A DNA stretch of 64,000 bases from Blastomussa wellsi (GCA_947652115.1 OX393563.1:2646970-2710969); one strand, 5' to 3'; counted from the first letter of the stretch, positions 1 through 13,687 are shown. Notes: a model not told the origin generated them from the letters alone. A program made the numbers and translations.

Positions 1-32
1 CACCGTTGTCAAGTGTGATACTTATAACGACT

Positions 33-3000
33 CTATATCTTTAGGAAAACGTTTTTAGTAAAGAGATAATATGCTATAAGAACCCACAGAGTTGTGCCGG
101 CCAAGCTCATGGCTAGTTTCTCTCCGTGAGTACCGTACTCATCCATCTCCCAGCTGAAGGGAAAGTGCCTCCACAGAATACCATGACCAACGTAAACAAG
201 AATGGAGTTCATACCTAGGATGAGAGTTCATTAGTCAAATGCAAAGCACTTTAAACGGACGGATCGTTTTCAAAAGACTGTTTGATTTCTTTGTGAAAAC
301 GACTTTGATTTAGTGAAATTTAGGTTCCTAGATCACCCCTTACCTAAAAGGGAGTCCTTACTGTACCATGCATAACAAATTACAACGCATTTAAGACTAG
401 TATGAGGTGGGCAATCATGCTCGAACCATAAAACGTAATTGTGAAAGCTAGTCTGAGATCGCGTCCCACATGTTTAGAATACAACACAGGAAAGCTCGCG
501 AGAGATAAGCTGTTGGAAGCACCGGCCTATATTAGAGCTGACCCGTAAAGTCCACATGCATCAAGTCCCTTTTCTCACACGCAAGCTTGCTTTCCACAGC
601 TTAATGAACGAATAGTGTCACATCCAAAACCAAAATTGATCGCGCGCAAACCATAGTTGTAATCAACTCGCTGAGTTTAGCGATTCCTCAGTATATAGCA
701 TTTGTTACCTGGGTAAAAGAATGGTGCGCCGCTCCACCAATCAAGGACATCCGTCAGAAGATAGCAAATGGCAAAAAGGAAGAACGAGGTTGCTCCCGTG
801 GCAAAGATGAACGAGACCGACCTAGAAAAAAATGGAAGCTGTTAACACCGGCTATGTTCTAATGGGAGTTTGTATTTTTTTTTCAATCGAGACCTGCTGT
901 CAGAGCGGAAAATATTTCTCCTTAGTTCAAACCCTTTGGAGCAATGTGGAAAATCCTTGTAAATTCGACTCTTTGTATGGCAAGCAAATGTTAAGATTAA
1001 GGGTTATAACTTTCAAGAAAGAGATGATGCAATGTTCTTAATTACCACAGATTTTTGTTGATTGGTATGATTCCTTCATTCTTGGATGCTCCACACAAGC
1101 CAAGTGTGATTGCAGTCTAAAATGTTAAACAAACAAGCAAAGAAAGTGAAGAAATGCCGCATATTATTTAGGGATGTTATTATTTTTCATTGATTCTCAT
1201 TAACTGATGATTCATTAAACTTGCCATAATCACTGCCCAAATAATCCATCTGATAAGCCTTGGCTTATGTTTGGAATGTATTGCTAAAATATGACCAGCC
1301 TGGAAATAAAAGAAATGAAAACATTTATTTAGTTTCATTATTGTGAAAACGTCCACTTTTTTATGAGCGACAGTTCGCCATGGTAGTTGAATGCAACTAC
1401 CATGATTCCCTGCGCGCGTGTCTCATAGAGGAAATCGGCCATTATCATCCGGCAAGCGATTAGGGGAGAAACCACTCTCTTAAAATCTATAAACGATACT
1501 ATTCAACCAGAGGCTATTTGAAATCTCTTTGTTAAGTTTCTCTGACAATTAAGGGGTACCAATTTCTTTTGACGTACATTCGTCTTCATTTGTATGGGGA
1601 CGTTTGTGAGCGTCAAAATCTTTCTGTTACCTTCATATAGACCCATTCACTAAAAAGAAACGAAACTTCTCATAATACCATTTTTAAATGGGGCTATATT
1701 CAATGTCATGACGTTTTATCAAGAGGTTTTTTTCGAGGATGTAAATTACAACGCAAAAATTCTTCATGGATCTATAAACGTTATTTACCTGAACTCCAAA
1801 GAAAACCAGGACGATGGAAGTGAGGCATCCAAGGATTCCCTCTGGATCAAATGGAAGGGTAGTCTTGTAGAGAATCTTTCGAAGGATAAACATTCAAATT
1901 TAATTTCAAACAAGCAACGCAAATGCAAGAAAGGCAAATGGGTCTATAATTTATTTATTTATTTTATTTATACACTTAACAACATGAATAGAATAGATTT
2001 AACATCATAAGTGCAGTGAAAAAGTGGAAAGGGCAAAAATATAGTGAACTAATTATATGCCCTTTTATTAAGTACGTTTATTTTAGGATAAAAAGAAAAG
2101 AAGGGCCTATGATTCCTAGTATTATGGATGAATAGCGAGATTCCTTAGGGGCAGACCATTTAACTTTTGATTGGGGAGAGGGGTTGGGTAATTTGAAAAA
2201 AAAAATATCCCGCAAGCACACTTGTAGAAAATTTCGTGCACATGACCAGTGGCGGAAAAAAAACAACAAACGTTTAGCGAGAGGAAAAAGTTCATGTTAC
2301 ACGAAGAAAAAATATCATGCACACACATGCACCGAGAAAGGCTTTGGATGAAAAGCTTTGAAAAAAAAAATTCGCGCCTGCACCAAACCACCCAACCCCC
2401 TGCCCCCTCCCCCTCAGAAGTCAAATGGCCCGCCCCTTAGGAAGCATTACGTTGACTGTAGGCCATCTGTAAATATGCTTTCCCAAGGCGATTCTGTCGA
2501 TATAGCCAGCCATTCCTCCAGTGCAGTTAAGCGCGTCTGGGTATCCATCCCCGATCCCACCAGGTCCTATGTAACCCCTGCAATTGGGTAAGAAGGAAAA
2601 GGCAAAGTAGAGAATGCTAATTTGTCCCGGGGTGGCTCCCAGCCATCCGATGAGAATCTCGAGGAATTAGAAATTCTATAACTGAGTATGATGGACGATA
2701 CGACAAAAGGATCAATTATGCGTTCTAGGAAAAATGGTACGAATATGGCGTAACAGGTATTTATTTTTAATTTTGAAAATTCCAGAAAGAAAAAGTGCGC
2801 TCGGAAATTACATACAGAGGATGATAACTGGACTTATATCCTAAAAAAAATAATGAACGAGACTAAAATAATGGGAGTCCCTGCCAAACAGATCAACTTT
2901 CAACAGACCTTTCTCTTATGGTTAGCTTTATTGTCATTTAGGGTACCTATACTTTATTTTATCCTGTAGAACTGTTTCATCGTTGTAAATAAATGAATTA

Positions 3001-6000
3001 AAACAAAGACAATCGAGGAGTTCACTGCAAGCAAAGGAATACATTAGATAAGCCGTTCATAGTAAAAGAGTGCTTGTCGACTTAAACCCTTTGAGTATCG
3101 AATTTTCTGCATTCTACCGCATTTTTCAAGCTTAATGCGTTTTTGGTGTGCTGTGGCGTTAAATCGGCTTGAACCCAGCCAATAAAACACTTTTACACTG
3201 AAACTAAATTAAAATGAAAATTAAGTGAAAAAATGTACAAAATTTTACTTTGGTGCATGCGTTTTTTTTGCGAAATCGTTTTGAATTTTTTATTGCTCCT
3301 TTTCCTTTCCTTTTTCTCGTCCTTTCTTTCCTCACTGCCTTCTACTCTCCATAGCCTTCCAAGCTGCTGGAAAAGTTTTGGTCTATATCATTGGTAAACC
3401 CTGAAAATGAGGCCCAGTTCTTCCATAGGTATATTGGCCTTCTTATGTACCAATTTTGCACCAAAACTGATCGGGGTGTTTTTACTAGCTCTGTCAGAAT
3501 GAATTCGATTTCGATGTTCTTGTTTCTTTACCCTTCGTCGCTGCTTAGTTCGGATTAGACATAAGTAGGTTTAGGATACAAGAAAACTATGGAATACAAG
3601 TAACTATGGAAGGGGATAAATATCGAATCAGTCTGTTCTCTCGGTCATAATAGTTGTGCTTTTGTGCTGTGTGCTCTTGTTCTTGTACAAAACACCATAA
3701 GCACTCTGTAAAACTAAGGAGAAAATGTTCGAGGACATCGCCTGTTTAAGCACTTCGGGCCGTCGTTCTTACATGGACTGAAGCGCGGGCTATGGAGCAT
3801 CTTTATCCCACATCCATCCTCGGAGACCCAGGGGCAGTCAGTTGGGGCGAAAGAAAGGCTAAACGGGCCTATCGCCTATTTTTTTCGCACGTTTGGACTT
3901 TCTTCCGTCCCAACTGACGGCCCCTGGGTCTCCGAGGATGGCCCACATCTTGACTTGACATTTTAGCTAGTTTCAAAGAGCTTTGGCTCACACGATGTTT
4001 TTCAAAATTTTGAAGTGAGAGCTGCTTTCACTTGTTTTTCAAACAAAAAGAAATTATACCGACTTCATTAGTACTTAGAGGACGCAGAGTCTTAGTAGCA
4101 TTCAAGATAGTATTTTCGGCCGCCGCCTTGTACTATTATTTGTATTTCCGCTGTACAATTTCAAACAACAGCGGGCGGCAAAGTTCTTCTTCAGTGCGCG
4201 CCATCATGGGGTAGCTAGCCTCCTTTCTACGGGTTGCCTTATTACGAAATAAGACGCTGCATCGGCAGCATGTGACTCCGTTCGCCTTTACACCCACATT
4301 TGCCAGTATGTTAATTAAAAAAAAAAGAAAAATACAAGGTCTTGTATAATGTGACAGAGAACTTATTTTAAAGGGTCATGTTTAACAAACAAGCTGTTAC
4401 TTACTTCGGACATCCAGGCACATCGACTCCAAAGGTGAGAGCAAGAAAAGCGGCTAATAACATAAGTGCAAAGATCCACTGTTTCCACAAGCCAAACACG
4501 TCACGAAACACATGCCACCAACGTCCCTAAAACAAGTGAAAGACAGCAAACATAGGGGAACAGGGTTGGCGCAGTGGTGAGGGCGCTCGCCTCCCACCAA
4601 TGTGGCCTGGGTTCGATTCCCGGACCCGACGTCATATGTGGGTTGAGTTTGTTGTTGGTTCTCGGCCTTGCTCCGAGAGGTTTTTCTCCGGGTACTCCGG
4701 TTTTCCCGTCTCCTCAAAAACCAACATTTCTAAATTCCAATTCGATCTGGAACGCACCGTCACGCAATCCCCCGCCCTCTTTCCTCACCCTTCCATACAT
4801 TTCGGTTCCAAAATTATTGCTGTCACAACATAAAATTGGTTTGGCACAATATTCATTCTTGTGATCTCTTCCATAATATATAGCTAGGCGAAAAAAATAG
4901 CTAATAGCTCCGGCCACTGGGCGCATGTTTAGAAGAAAACAATTGCCTGATTTTCCACTAAATTTGACATTGACAACGTTACGAACAGCTAGAATTTGGA
5001 GATCTGGGTGACACATAACTAACCACATGAACCACCACCACCCCTCCCTTTAGGGTACACATTTGGCTTGGTGCATGATGAACGTTTTCAAATGCTCCGC
5101 CGCGTCTCAATTGTATCTTTAAGTTAACGTGAATAAAATGTGTACCTTTCTTCCTCGGTTATCCATTGGACTAAGGAGCAGCTGCATCATTGCAACAAAA
5201 AAGTAACAAACTCCAAACCTCTGAAGAACGCCCGGGATTCTATAGAACTCCAGATTACCGTCTGAGGAAATATCGTTAATTAGTTAAACAGAAATTAAAT
5301 CCCTCATTATCACACCCTGTGCCAACTGCTTTTTTTTCCTTATTCCTCCATACATGAAAACAGGGAAGGATACAACGCCTCGATTTTGTGTCAACGTACA
5401 AGCTCAAACCATTACTTACGATTGCTGGTAAACAGGCCCAGTCCGAATAGGATGATACTCCGCTTAAGGATCTTATATGCGATCTTTAGCTTCCTTGTTT
5501 TTCGGCGCCTCAAGGAATGGAATGACAAAGTGATGGAAACACCCATGATCCAAATAAACCTAAAGTAAACAAAATCGTCATAAAACTAACATGAAAGAAA
5601 CGAATTTCCTGATCAATTCTGGTGGCGCGCGGTACGCTTTCAGCTCTCGTTCATTTGCTCGACGTTAATAGATCAATATTTCTTGGCCACTTCAACTGCG
5701 GTTTATCGTTACTTTATTCAAGTTGTCTGGTTTGTTCTCGTTATTGTTCATTTTTTGTCTTAGTTGTTGTTGCTGCTTCTGTTTTTCTTATGCGGTTCTC
5801 ATTAGGAATCAAAGCGGCATAAACTGAGCTACCTTAACCATAAGCACAAGAAGAGCGAACTGTGCCCGTTGTTCTTATGCTTAGGCTAATAATTATGTCG
5901 ACTTATGCTTATGCCGCGGTGATTCCAAATTAGGACAACATAAGAAAAAGTGTGTCTGTTTTTCGTATGCTCGTGCAAATTTTTATACCTGTGTTGCTGC

Positions 6001-8990
6001 TGTCCTCGCTAACATCATGCTTATACCGTTATGATTATGCTTATGAGGAAACCACGCGGCCTTAATGGAACTCGGGAGTACATGAGTATTATTTCCCTGA
6101 TAAATCTGTAATCAAAAAGTTCAAACATACCATGGAAAGACAAGATCGGCAACCAGCAGTCCTGTTTTAATAAAAAGGAATCGTTGTTAAAAAAACAGGT
6201 GATGAAAATTCGATTTTTTTCTGGCTTTCCAATGATGCGTATCAGAAGTTAGAAATCAGAAAAGTTCGTCAGCTGTAGTCATGGTATATTATGCCTTGCT
6301 TGGGGAGCAGCTTTTATAAACAATGGTTCGATCTGTAGACAACCGTCCATTTTTATTCCGGCGCTTGCTTCTTCCTCCTTTTGCCGGCTGTTGGCTTTTT
6401 GTGAATCCGCTGACCAGTGCAAAAAGGTCGCTTGCGTGCTAATAGAGGGTTTGCACGGGCCTAATTTGCAAATATAGACCTTACAAAAATGTCAGGAGAT
6501 TTGAATTTTTAACCCAAACTTGGCACAGATGTGTAGTAATATAGAACATAAAACAGTTCAAGTGGGTTTTATGATGACGGCTATTTCTATAATGAAATGA
6601 TTACATATGCAAATAATTTCACTACATTATTTGCATTCATCATCAGTTTGTCTAATATGTTTTGAGCGGGTTTTATTTGCACCAGTGTTTGATTACTTTG
6701 TCCTACAAAACTCAAGGCTCAAGGCCGGTTTTCCCAAAACCCCAGTAAATAACATTAGTCTTTCTTTCTCGTTTTGAACGCGTCTTTCGATTTCGTTTAG
6801 CACAGGTATTCCAAATATGTCTGGTTAAAGTCCTATCAAAGTTTTCTTAAATAGACTATAAGCTGGAACAAGAACATTTTAAGTTAGGTTTCCTTCATTA
6901 ACTGACCATTCCACACGGCGTGCCCGAAAAAGTAATATCCACCGCCTCCATAGTTCACAAATATCATCAACGTTATAGCAATCCTACAGACAAGATAAGA
7001 AAAGATAATATACAAAGACTGATTAATAAAACAACGGCAACAGAAATAACAACGACGACGACGACAACAACGACAACAACTTGTGGTATTCCGCATCATA
7101 CCTAAAATTCCGATAACGTAAGCGTTGTTTATAGAACGATAAACAATTATTTCGGTGTTAATCTTGCACCCAGATCTCACTTTGTCTTTAACCCTCTTCC
7201 TCTCACGTTTAATCATCAATTACATCAATTTGTTTTTTCTATTCATGCATTAACGACAGAACTAATAAAAACTGCATTGAACTTTTGCAATTATTTGACC
7301 AGGACAACATATATTTCTAACTTACCCCCGGAAAGTGTCCAGAGATTTCAGCCTTTTCTTCGCCTTCTGTTGCCTCTGTAGAATACAAAACGTTGCCCAA
7401 TTTGCGTTAGCACAGTCCCGCCTTTTTCTTCTTTTTTTACTATTGTCACTTTATAGAAGGCTGCTTTTTCATGGCGTCATGGCTCAGTAGGCGAGAAATT
7501 ATGTCCTTTTAAATATTTTAAGTTTGAATCCCATACTAAAAACATGCACTTACAACGTCGTAGCTAGGAGGGGTGGGGTGTCTTGGGGTGCTCGTGTGAT
7601 CCCCTCTCCCTTTGTGAGACTTTTTACTAAGATGGAAAAAACGAGCGAATCCGGAGAATCAACATAGTGATATACTTTTTGACCCTCCCTTTGAAAAATC
7701 CTGGCTACGCCACTGACTTTAATTGCAAGGGATTATCAAAATACTAAACTTGAAGCGGCTAGAAGTTCTAGCAAGCTTACAAAATTTTGATAAGCGCGCG
7801 AGGGAAGAAGGGAAGAGAACAGGGGAGAAGAAAATAATTTAAAATAAAAAAGTAAAAAATCTGGAAATGAGTGGACTCTTTACCCCATGCTCAGGTTCTT
7901 GTGGAGTTTCCTGTTCTCTGTCTTCTGTGACTCTCTGCAAATACAGAATGAGTGAATCAATCAGTTTGTCAATTTGTCATTTCGATCGCCCGTCTTCTCG
8001 TCTTCTGACAGTTGTTTACTGAAAATTATTTTCTAAAATGTACTTAAACATGCAGCGTACTGCGGAGAATAATGAAAACCCGGCTAAACGATAGGGCTCA
8101 ATAAAAAATTTATATCATCATACCATTTCTGCGTTCTCGCCTTCTTCGTTCTCGTTCTCGTTCTGTAAAAGACAACCGCCGCAAAGTGTAACTCATCGAT
8201 AACTCGAATAGTGTCTGGTAACACTTATATATAAATTAGTACTTTATTAGTCTTCCATTATTTTATTGTTGAGCCCGTACTATTTTGCAAAACTGAGCTC
8301 CACAAGAATAAGCACAACGCTTGCGACGGCTTTTGTATCTTTAAACTGTTTGTTAGGGGTTTAAAACTGAAAAAAAATAGCTGCACAACCAGTGAAAGGA
8401 AAGTACAGAATTATTTTCAACGTTTAATTTGTCATGCCATAGCTAGAGGTAAAACTCCTAAAATTCTTCCTTTTCTATTCATGGTTCTAATACAACGCTA
8501 ATGAACGTATACGGAAAAGTGCTTTCCACTTTCTTACCAGTTTGTCAATATATCTAGATAGCTTTATTAAAAACTCTAAAATATTTTTTTTGGGTACTTG
8601 AAAATACGGATAGTTAATTACGTTTTGAAGCTGACTTCCTCGAGTTAATTTATCTACATACCTCGTTTACTATGTTTGATTCCTTTTTCTTGCATTTAGC
8701 AATGCACTTCCTGAAGAAAAATAGATAGCAAAATAAATGAGTTCGTAAGAGCTGTGGTGATCACCTTACAGTCCCTTTCCTAAGACGGAAAAAATGAACC
8801 AAATCGTTAATAATTATTCACGGTGATCGTAATTAGGAAAATATCAATTTCTTCAGAAACTGTTTATTTACTTTTTTGCCTAATTCTGGGAGGGAGTAAT
8901 TGTAATTGGAAGCGTCTTGCTCTCTCTTTTATTATCAGCAATAACGATGATGACGATGATGACGATGATAATGATGATGATGATGATGAT

Positions 8991-9022
<32 letters not shown>

Positions 9023-12000
9023 TGATGACGACGGTGGTGGTGAAAGTGATGATGGTGGTGGTAGTGACGATGATGATGATGATAACGATGATAACGATGA
9101 TAACGATGATGGGGGTGATCATGATGACGGTTTATAATGCATATTTGGTACCTACCTTGTAATGAAGGTGAGTATGACCCATATAGCAGCCGAGCCGAAT
9201 AATGTTCCAAGGGTTATCCAGATAGCTAACCACACAATTATAAGTTAAAAGAAAATGAGTAGATAATTATTTAGCATCTAATCTGAAACAATTTTTAGTA
9301 CAGCTCCCTCTTCACAAGAGGGAAGAAGAAAAGGCAATTCAGATGGGAACGGAGATTCATAGATAACATTTAAAAACTTCCTTCGATCATCACAGCATAA
9401 TATTGCGCTCATACATAGGTCTCGAATGAATCAAGAGACCCGGCTGAAAATGTTCAGTACACAGCATTGGGTGAATCAACTCCATCAGTTGGCTTTGCCT
9501 AATAGAAAAAGGATACCCTGAAGTTAAAACTAAGTTAAAAAGTTTGCTTGTTCGATGCGAGAAGCAGAAATGATAGGATTCTCAGGCTACGCTCTGGGAT
9601 AATTTACAATAATCAATAAATGAATTCTTTTTTTTTTACTTCTTTAGCTAAAATGAGTGATAATTAAATCAATGTGCTTACGGATATAAGGGTTGTCAGG
9701 TGACCTAATCACCTCCAGCTTGCAGTCGACACCGTTTGAAGACTGGTTCGATTGCCGGACTTGATACTCGTACCAGCCTCTCTCGCCGAAAAGATAGTCC
9801 AGTCTGCAAAAAGAAAAATGTTATAAGCAGTTATGGTTTTGAATAATAAACTGACTAACTAACAACGGAGCATGGTCGGCGGCTTCCACAAACCTGCATA
9901 ACTCTTGAGATCCGCTTGTTATTATCAGGATAAAATTGTGATGTGTCTTAATGAAGACACGAGCTCTGTCATCAACTTCGGATTCAATGCGTTGTATGGG
10001 ACACTGAAAAAAAAACAATGACAAATGTGATATATGACAACTTGAGCCGAAGCCGTCTTAACCTACGCCCTCGTAAGCGGACAGCTCAACGAACGCTTGC
10101 AGTAGGTACGATCGGGGTGGGGGAGGGGGTGTATGCGGGGGGGGGGGACCGGGGTAAAAGGCATAAAGTCGGCAGATTTCTTTGACGACATAGAAGCACC
10201 GATACTTATTTAAATGTTATTTCTCCCTTATTCGGTAAAATATGGAATTTAGGCACTATTCCTTTTTTTCGTAAAGTGAAATTTTTGTTTCTAAATTTCT
10301 TTTTAATAAAACTTCTAACATAAAAAAATGCATTTAATTCACGTGTACCCCCACCTTTGTCATCGTTTACATGCGAGAGTTTCAGTATCATATTTTACGC
10401 AGAGCGTGTCGAAACGACAGAGATCACTGAGAAACTTGCTAAAAGTAGTTCAAAGGAGCTACGTAACAATATTTTGAGTTATTTTTGCGATGAACTAAGT
10501 TAACCTTGAAATAGAAACCAAAAACTAATAGTTTACTAAGTAAGAAAAACAGTCCAAAGAGGTGATAGCAAACCAAAAAGGAACAAGGATGGTTAAGGAT
10601 GGAGAGGACTGAGAATGATTACAAATGGCGATTTAAAAAATTTACTAACCGTGACATAACTAGTAACATAACTTACAGCAATGCAATAAGATTACGCTTC
10701 ACCATAAAATTTCCATAATTTCGATGGCATCGAAAATGGCCGAGGCTGACTAGGGCCCTTTAAGGGTTGCACGTGAAGAAACAAAAGAAAAATGAAACAA
10801 CTAGGCTGTCATAGGAGGGGGTTGGGGGTCCTATGAAAAATAGCCTCTTTCAGAAAGGGGTTGGAACTAAAGAGCTTGAGCAATGCTCACGAGGTCTCAC
10901 GAGTATCGCCGGCCCAGTCCCATGCGCAAATCTTTCTTTTGCTATAATAATTATGTTGACGTCAAATTGACTGAGTAATACATTTCCGTGTACCTTATAA
11001 CAGTTTGAAGAAATGCCTGAAATATTTATAGGCCTGTTAAGAGTGTTGGTAATGTTCAAAAGAGCTGTATCCATTTTCAGCTTATCCTGAGATTGCTTTT
11101 CTGTCTGAGGACAGTCACTGTAGGCAAAACCTAAGGTACAAATTACCTTTAGATAAATGAATCTGAATGCAATTATTATTGACCACCACCACCACCACTA
11201 AAACAACAAGGTATAATTTTATCTAATTCTATAAACGGTGCTACTAAAACTAAAATACAAGGCCGTAGGCAAACGTTTGACATAGACGAAGAAAACGTTG
11301 CCTGTACGGCGTCTTTGGCACCAGCTGCTGCGCGGGAGGGGTGGGGGGAGGCATCCCACGTCAACTTCAGTGTGCCCTGGAAAGAGGTTGCCCTGAGAAA
11401 AACTTAAAATTTGGAAGCTCTGAATACTATCCTTAGCATTTCTTTTGTGCGGTATATCTCGCAAAAAAGGACATTAAATTTCTTGTGCAATCACATTCTC
11501 GTCCCCAGAGGCCGCGCTCCTTTTGGTCAGCACCAAGAATTGCGACCTCTGGCCAAGTCCGATTTTCTGAACATGCGCAGAGAATTCGTTTCGTACTCTC
11601 AGCCAATCAGATTTGCCAGACTTGACTTTGTGCATGCGCAGAGTCCGTGGAAGTCCGGGAAGTCTTCTTGGTGCTGACCAAAAGGATCGCGGGCTCTGGG
11701 GACGAGGATGGTGGAATCAAGGAGTCAGGGTTGATGTGTTTCACTGAAATTAAATTAAAAAAAGAAAGAGTATCAGGCTGTAAACGCTTTCTTGTATGGG
11801 TAAGAATATTTCTTTGGAAAAGGATATTACGATTGGAACGGTTACGACCATCAGTTGTCACAAAACTACGAGCAGTCCCTATTATGTTAAGGACGGACGG
11901 TAGTCTATAGCTACATGTCACTTACTTGTTGTGCGACAACATTTCCAGGTGCTTACTGCGTAGACTGTGACCCCATCAAGGGCGAAGCGAGAAGAAGAAA

Positions 12001-12920
12001 GTGAGCGTAAAAAGTGGTCTAAATAAGAGATCGAGAGGGCGCGCGCGCGTTTCGATTTCGCTCTTGATTTCTCACGGCCATTTTTCCACTCGCACTCGCG
12101 CACGCGGATTTTTGTTATTCTATTAAATGCAAAAGAATATTAACTCCCGTTTGTTGATTTTTTATGTGGTTAAAGCAAAAAAAGGCTAAGTCTATAGATC
12201 TGTAGTCCTCGACGCTGCGTGTATAAAGGCATGATTATTCCAGCCGCTGTTCAGAACAAACGCGGTGGAAATCCCAGCCCATACCGACCCATACCGAAAT
12301 CCCAGCCCATGCCGAGCCTAGACATGACAAATTTGTATCGTCTGCGACCCATGATTGACATGTAGATAGCGACTGATTGCCTTGCACAATAGACACATCA
12401 AACTGTTTGCCAGTTTGTGACATTTTTGGCGGAAAAATAAAATCATTTTTTAATCTCCAAAGTAACTGGCAGTTTATAATGAAGAGATTTTCTTCTCTAC
12501 GTATGAATCAGTAACGCTGGATAAAGCAGCGTCTTAAACTGGTGAAAATATAAAAATCAGTTAAATACAATCTCCTATTTGGAACTGATTGTCTTAGTGC
12601 AGTTAAAAAAGGTCGCCTCTCGCAAATGGCTCTAGTATTTGGGCTTTATAATGTCTGCTTTAGAAGATCTTTGAGGTAAATGCAGAGAGAAAGTCAGGTT
12701 TTCTGTAAGTGTGGAATAGACTTGCTAAGTGCAACAGATGGAAAGAGAAAGATGCACATGTTGTTCTGACTTCAACCGTAATGCGCGCGCTATGGACCCA
12801 AACGCTTGCTTTAAGAGAGCGATACAGCTCGGCTAAGTTTCCTAGATTTTAATCATGTAGCCACTTACCAGCAAGCCCCAACAATAAAAAGACAGTGAGA
12901 AGGAGCTGTCGTAAAGCCAT
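33..12920 (-). CDS. HGSNAT-like: HGSNAT-like heparan-alpha-glucosaminide N-acetyltransferase, complete 20-exon gene (copy B)
   Basis: Family role: a lysosomal multi-pass membrane enzyme that moves acetyl from cytosolic acetyl-CoA to terminal glucosamine of heparan sulfate. Exons 5' to 3': 12869-12920, 10994-11100, 9894-10003, 9682-9803, 9156-9225, 8662-8710, 8124-8162, 7884-7934, 7326-7375, 6907-6983, 6131-6161, 5420-5559, 5146-5261, 4405-4526, 2451-2577, 1789-1875, 1225-1299, 1046-1116, 709-821, 33-214. They join in phase to 597 codons ending in TAG at 33-35. The start opens a leucine-rich signal peptide ([18 protein letters not shown]). Recognised family blocks are [82 protein letters not shown] and [11 protein letters not shown]. 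The family's KHA triplet reads GHA here. One intron uses a GC donor. The order of blocks along the protein matches the family. Exon edges may be off by a few bases. Confidence 0.88.
1117..1224 (-). other. GC-AG intron in HGSNAT copy B
   Basis: The exon 1225-1299 ends ATG and is followed on the minus strand by GCAAGT. All other donors in this model are GT. The exon has the same 75 nt as its counterpart 31843-31917 in copy A, which uses GTAAGT, so the boundary is well fixed. GC donors with otherwise good consensus are a known minor class. Confidence 0.75.
2148..2436. mobile_element. PIF/Harbinger-like MITE beside the exon 15 donor of HGSNAT copy B
   Basis: The ends are inverted repeats: GGGGCAGACCATTTAACTTT on the left matches the reverse of AAGTCAAATGGCCCGCCCC on the right. 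TTA flanks both sides (2145-2147 and 2437-2439). A GGGGC end with a TTA/TWA target copy fits PIF/Harbinger. No transposase is present. Its right end lies only a few bases past the donor GTAATG at 2450-2445. Confidence 0.65.
3815..3940. mobile_element. Short TIR element (126 bp)
   Basis: CATCCTCGGAGACCCAGGGG at the left end is mirrored by CCCCTGGGTCTCCGAGGATG at the right, and the inverted match goes on through AGTCAGTTGGG. It is a non-coding MITE in an intron. The same end sequence recurs at about 13524-13546. Confidence 0.65.
4562..4753 (+). mobile_element. tRNA-derived SINE
   Basis: The head has a tRNA-like A box (TGGCGCAGTGG, 4567-4577) and B box (GGTTCGATTCC, 4610-4620) in the right order and spacing for an internal pol III promoter. 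The body (GTACTCCGGTTTTCCCGTCT) and a tail ending near TCTGGAAC follow. It lies in an intron of HGSNAT copy B. The 3' border is approximate. Confidence 0.7.
7553..7715. mobile_element. hAT-like MITE
   Basis: The right end, TCCTGGCTACGCCACTG, is the reverse of the CAGTGGCGTAGCCAGGA end that is common in hAT elements. The left end, CAACGTCGTAGCTAGGA, is a worn copy of the same. No coding capacity. It lies in an intron of HGSNAT copy B. Confidence 0.55.
8937..9137. repeat. GAT/GAC triplet repeat
   Basis: About 200 bp of GAT with GAC and GGT variants lies in the intron just downstream of the exon 9156-9225 of HGSNAT copy B. It creates long open frames coding for runs of Asp that are not genes. 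Confidence 0.9.
10451..10662. mobile_element. MITE family M1, copy 1
   Basis: It starts CAAAGGAGCTACGTAACA and contains the family core ACTAATAGTTTACTAAG, AAAGAGGTGATAGCAAACC and GGAACAAGGATGGTTAAGG. The far end is degenerate. Four other copies lie at 34793, 40209, 46818 and 50323. Confidence 0.7.
11498..11706. mobile_element. TIR element with about 40 bp arms in intron 1 of HGSNAT copy B
   Basis: The left arm, from CTCGTCCCCAGAGGCCGCGC through TCCTTTTGGTCAGCACCAAG, is mirrored by the right arm ending GGGCTCTGGGGACGAG with only a few mismatches. The middle has no coding capacity. It is a non-autonomous DNA element of unassigned superfamily. Confidence 0.75.
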
Positions 12921-13455
12921 TCTTAACTGTAGCACGATCACTGCTAATCACTCCTGCGAATTATACAACGTGAAAGATAAGAAAGGACGCGGACTCTCGT
13001 GCACGCGCAAGGTGTTAATTCACCTTCGTGACCTACATGGGTGCGGCGAAAGGATCTCATGTTTCACAATATTTATACAAAATGACAGGGCAGTCTCCCC
13101 CTTTTATAATTTTTTAGGGTCCCCTATACTTTTTACGTGAAGCGTCATTGGAAGTATTTTTATTTTTTTGTGATACGTGATTCCCGTGAACGAATAGCTG
13201 AATTAGGTGTGATATCGTAATCTTGTTTTGCGTGACTTAATTTCTGATTGTTTGAGTCAGTTCCACAGGGAGCAGAGGACTTATGCTTGAAACATCAATA
13301 AAAGAAACGTCTTACCTTCGTTCTTGTATTTATTCTCTTAGTTAAAACCTCATTTGCGAACCAAATATACGTATTCATTTGCGATCGATCGTTTCAAACC
13401 GCCATCGTTCTGAATAGTGTCGAGACTTCGTCCAACTGAATGCACAGCGGTCGAC

Positions 13456-13512
13456 GATGGCATTTCCGGGCGAAAGTTTACTTGTTGTTAACTTTCGCCC
13501 GGAAATGCCATC
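13456..13512. repeat. Perfect hairpin between the HGSNAT genes
   Basis: GATGGCATTTCCGGGCGAAA and the bases after it pair exactly with the downstream copy around an 11 nt loop (TACTTGTTGTT). The arms are 23 bp with no mismatch, which suggests a recent origin or gene-conversion-like repair. It is probably the core of a small TIR element whose end is at 13546. Confidence 0.75.
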
Positions 13513-13641
13513 ATCCCGACTAGCTGCCCCTGGGTTTCCGAGGATGACTGTATTTATAAACTGACGCAGATGTCCGACGTCGTCCCCAAAGCTCACGATC
13601 CTTCACGTCACAAATGTCACGCAAAGGCTATTTCTTGAAGA

Positions 13642-13642
13642 G

Positions 13643-13687
<45 letters not shown>

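Noticed and set aside
7470..7542. A tRNA-SINE-like stretch (TGGCTCAGTAGG, then GTTTGAATCCC)
   Set aside because: The boxes are worn and no body or tail could be matched, so it was not called.
8823..9162. Asp-rich and other frames over the GAT repeat
   Set aside because: These are simple-repeat translations in an intron, with no start context or family match.
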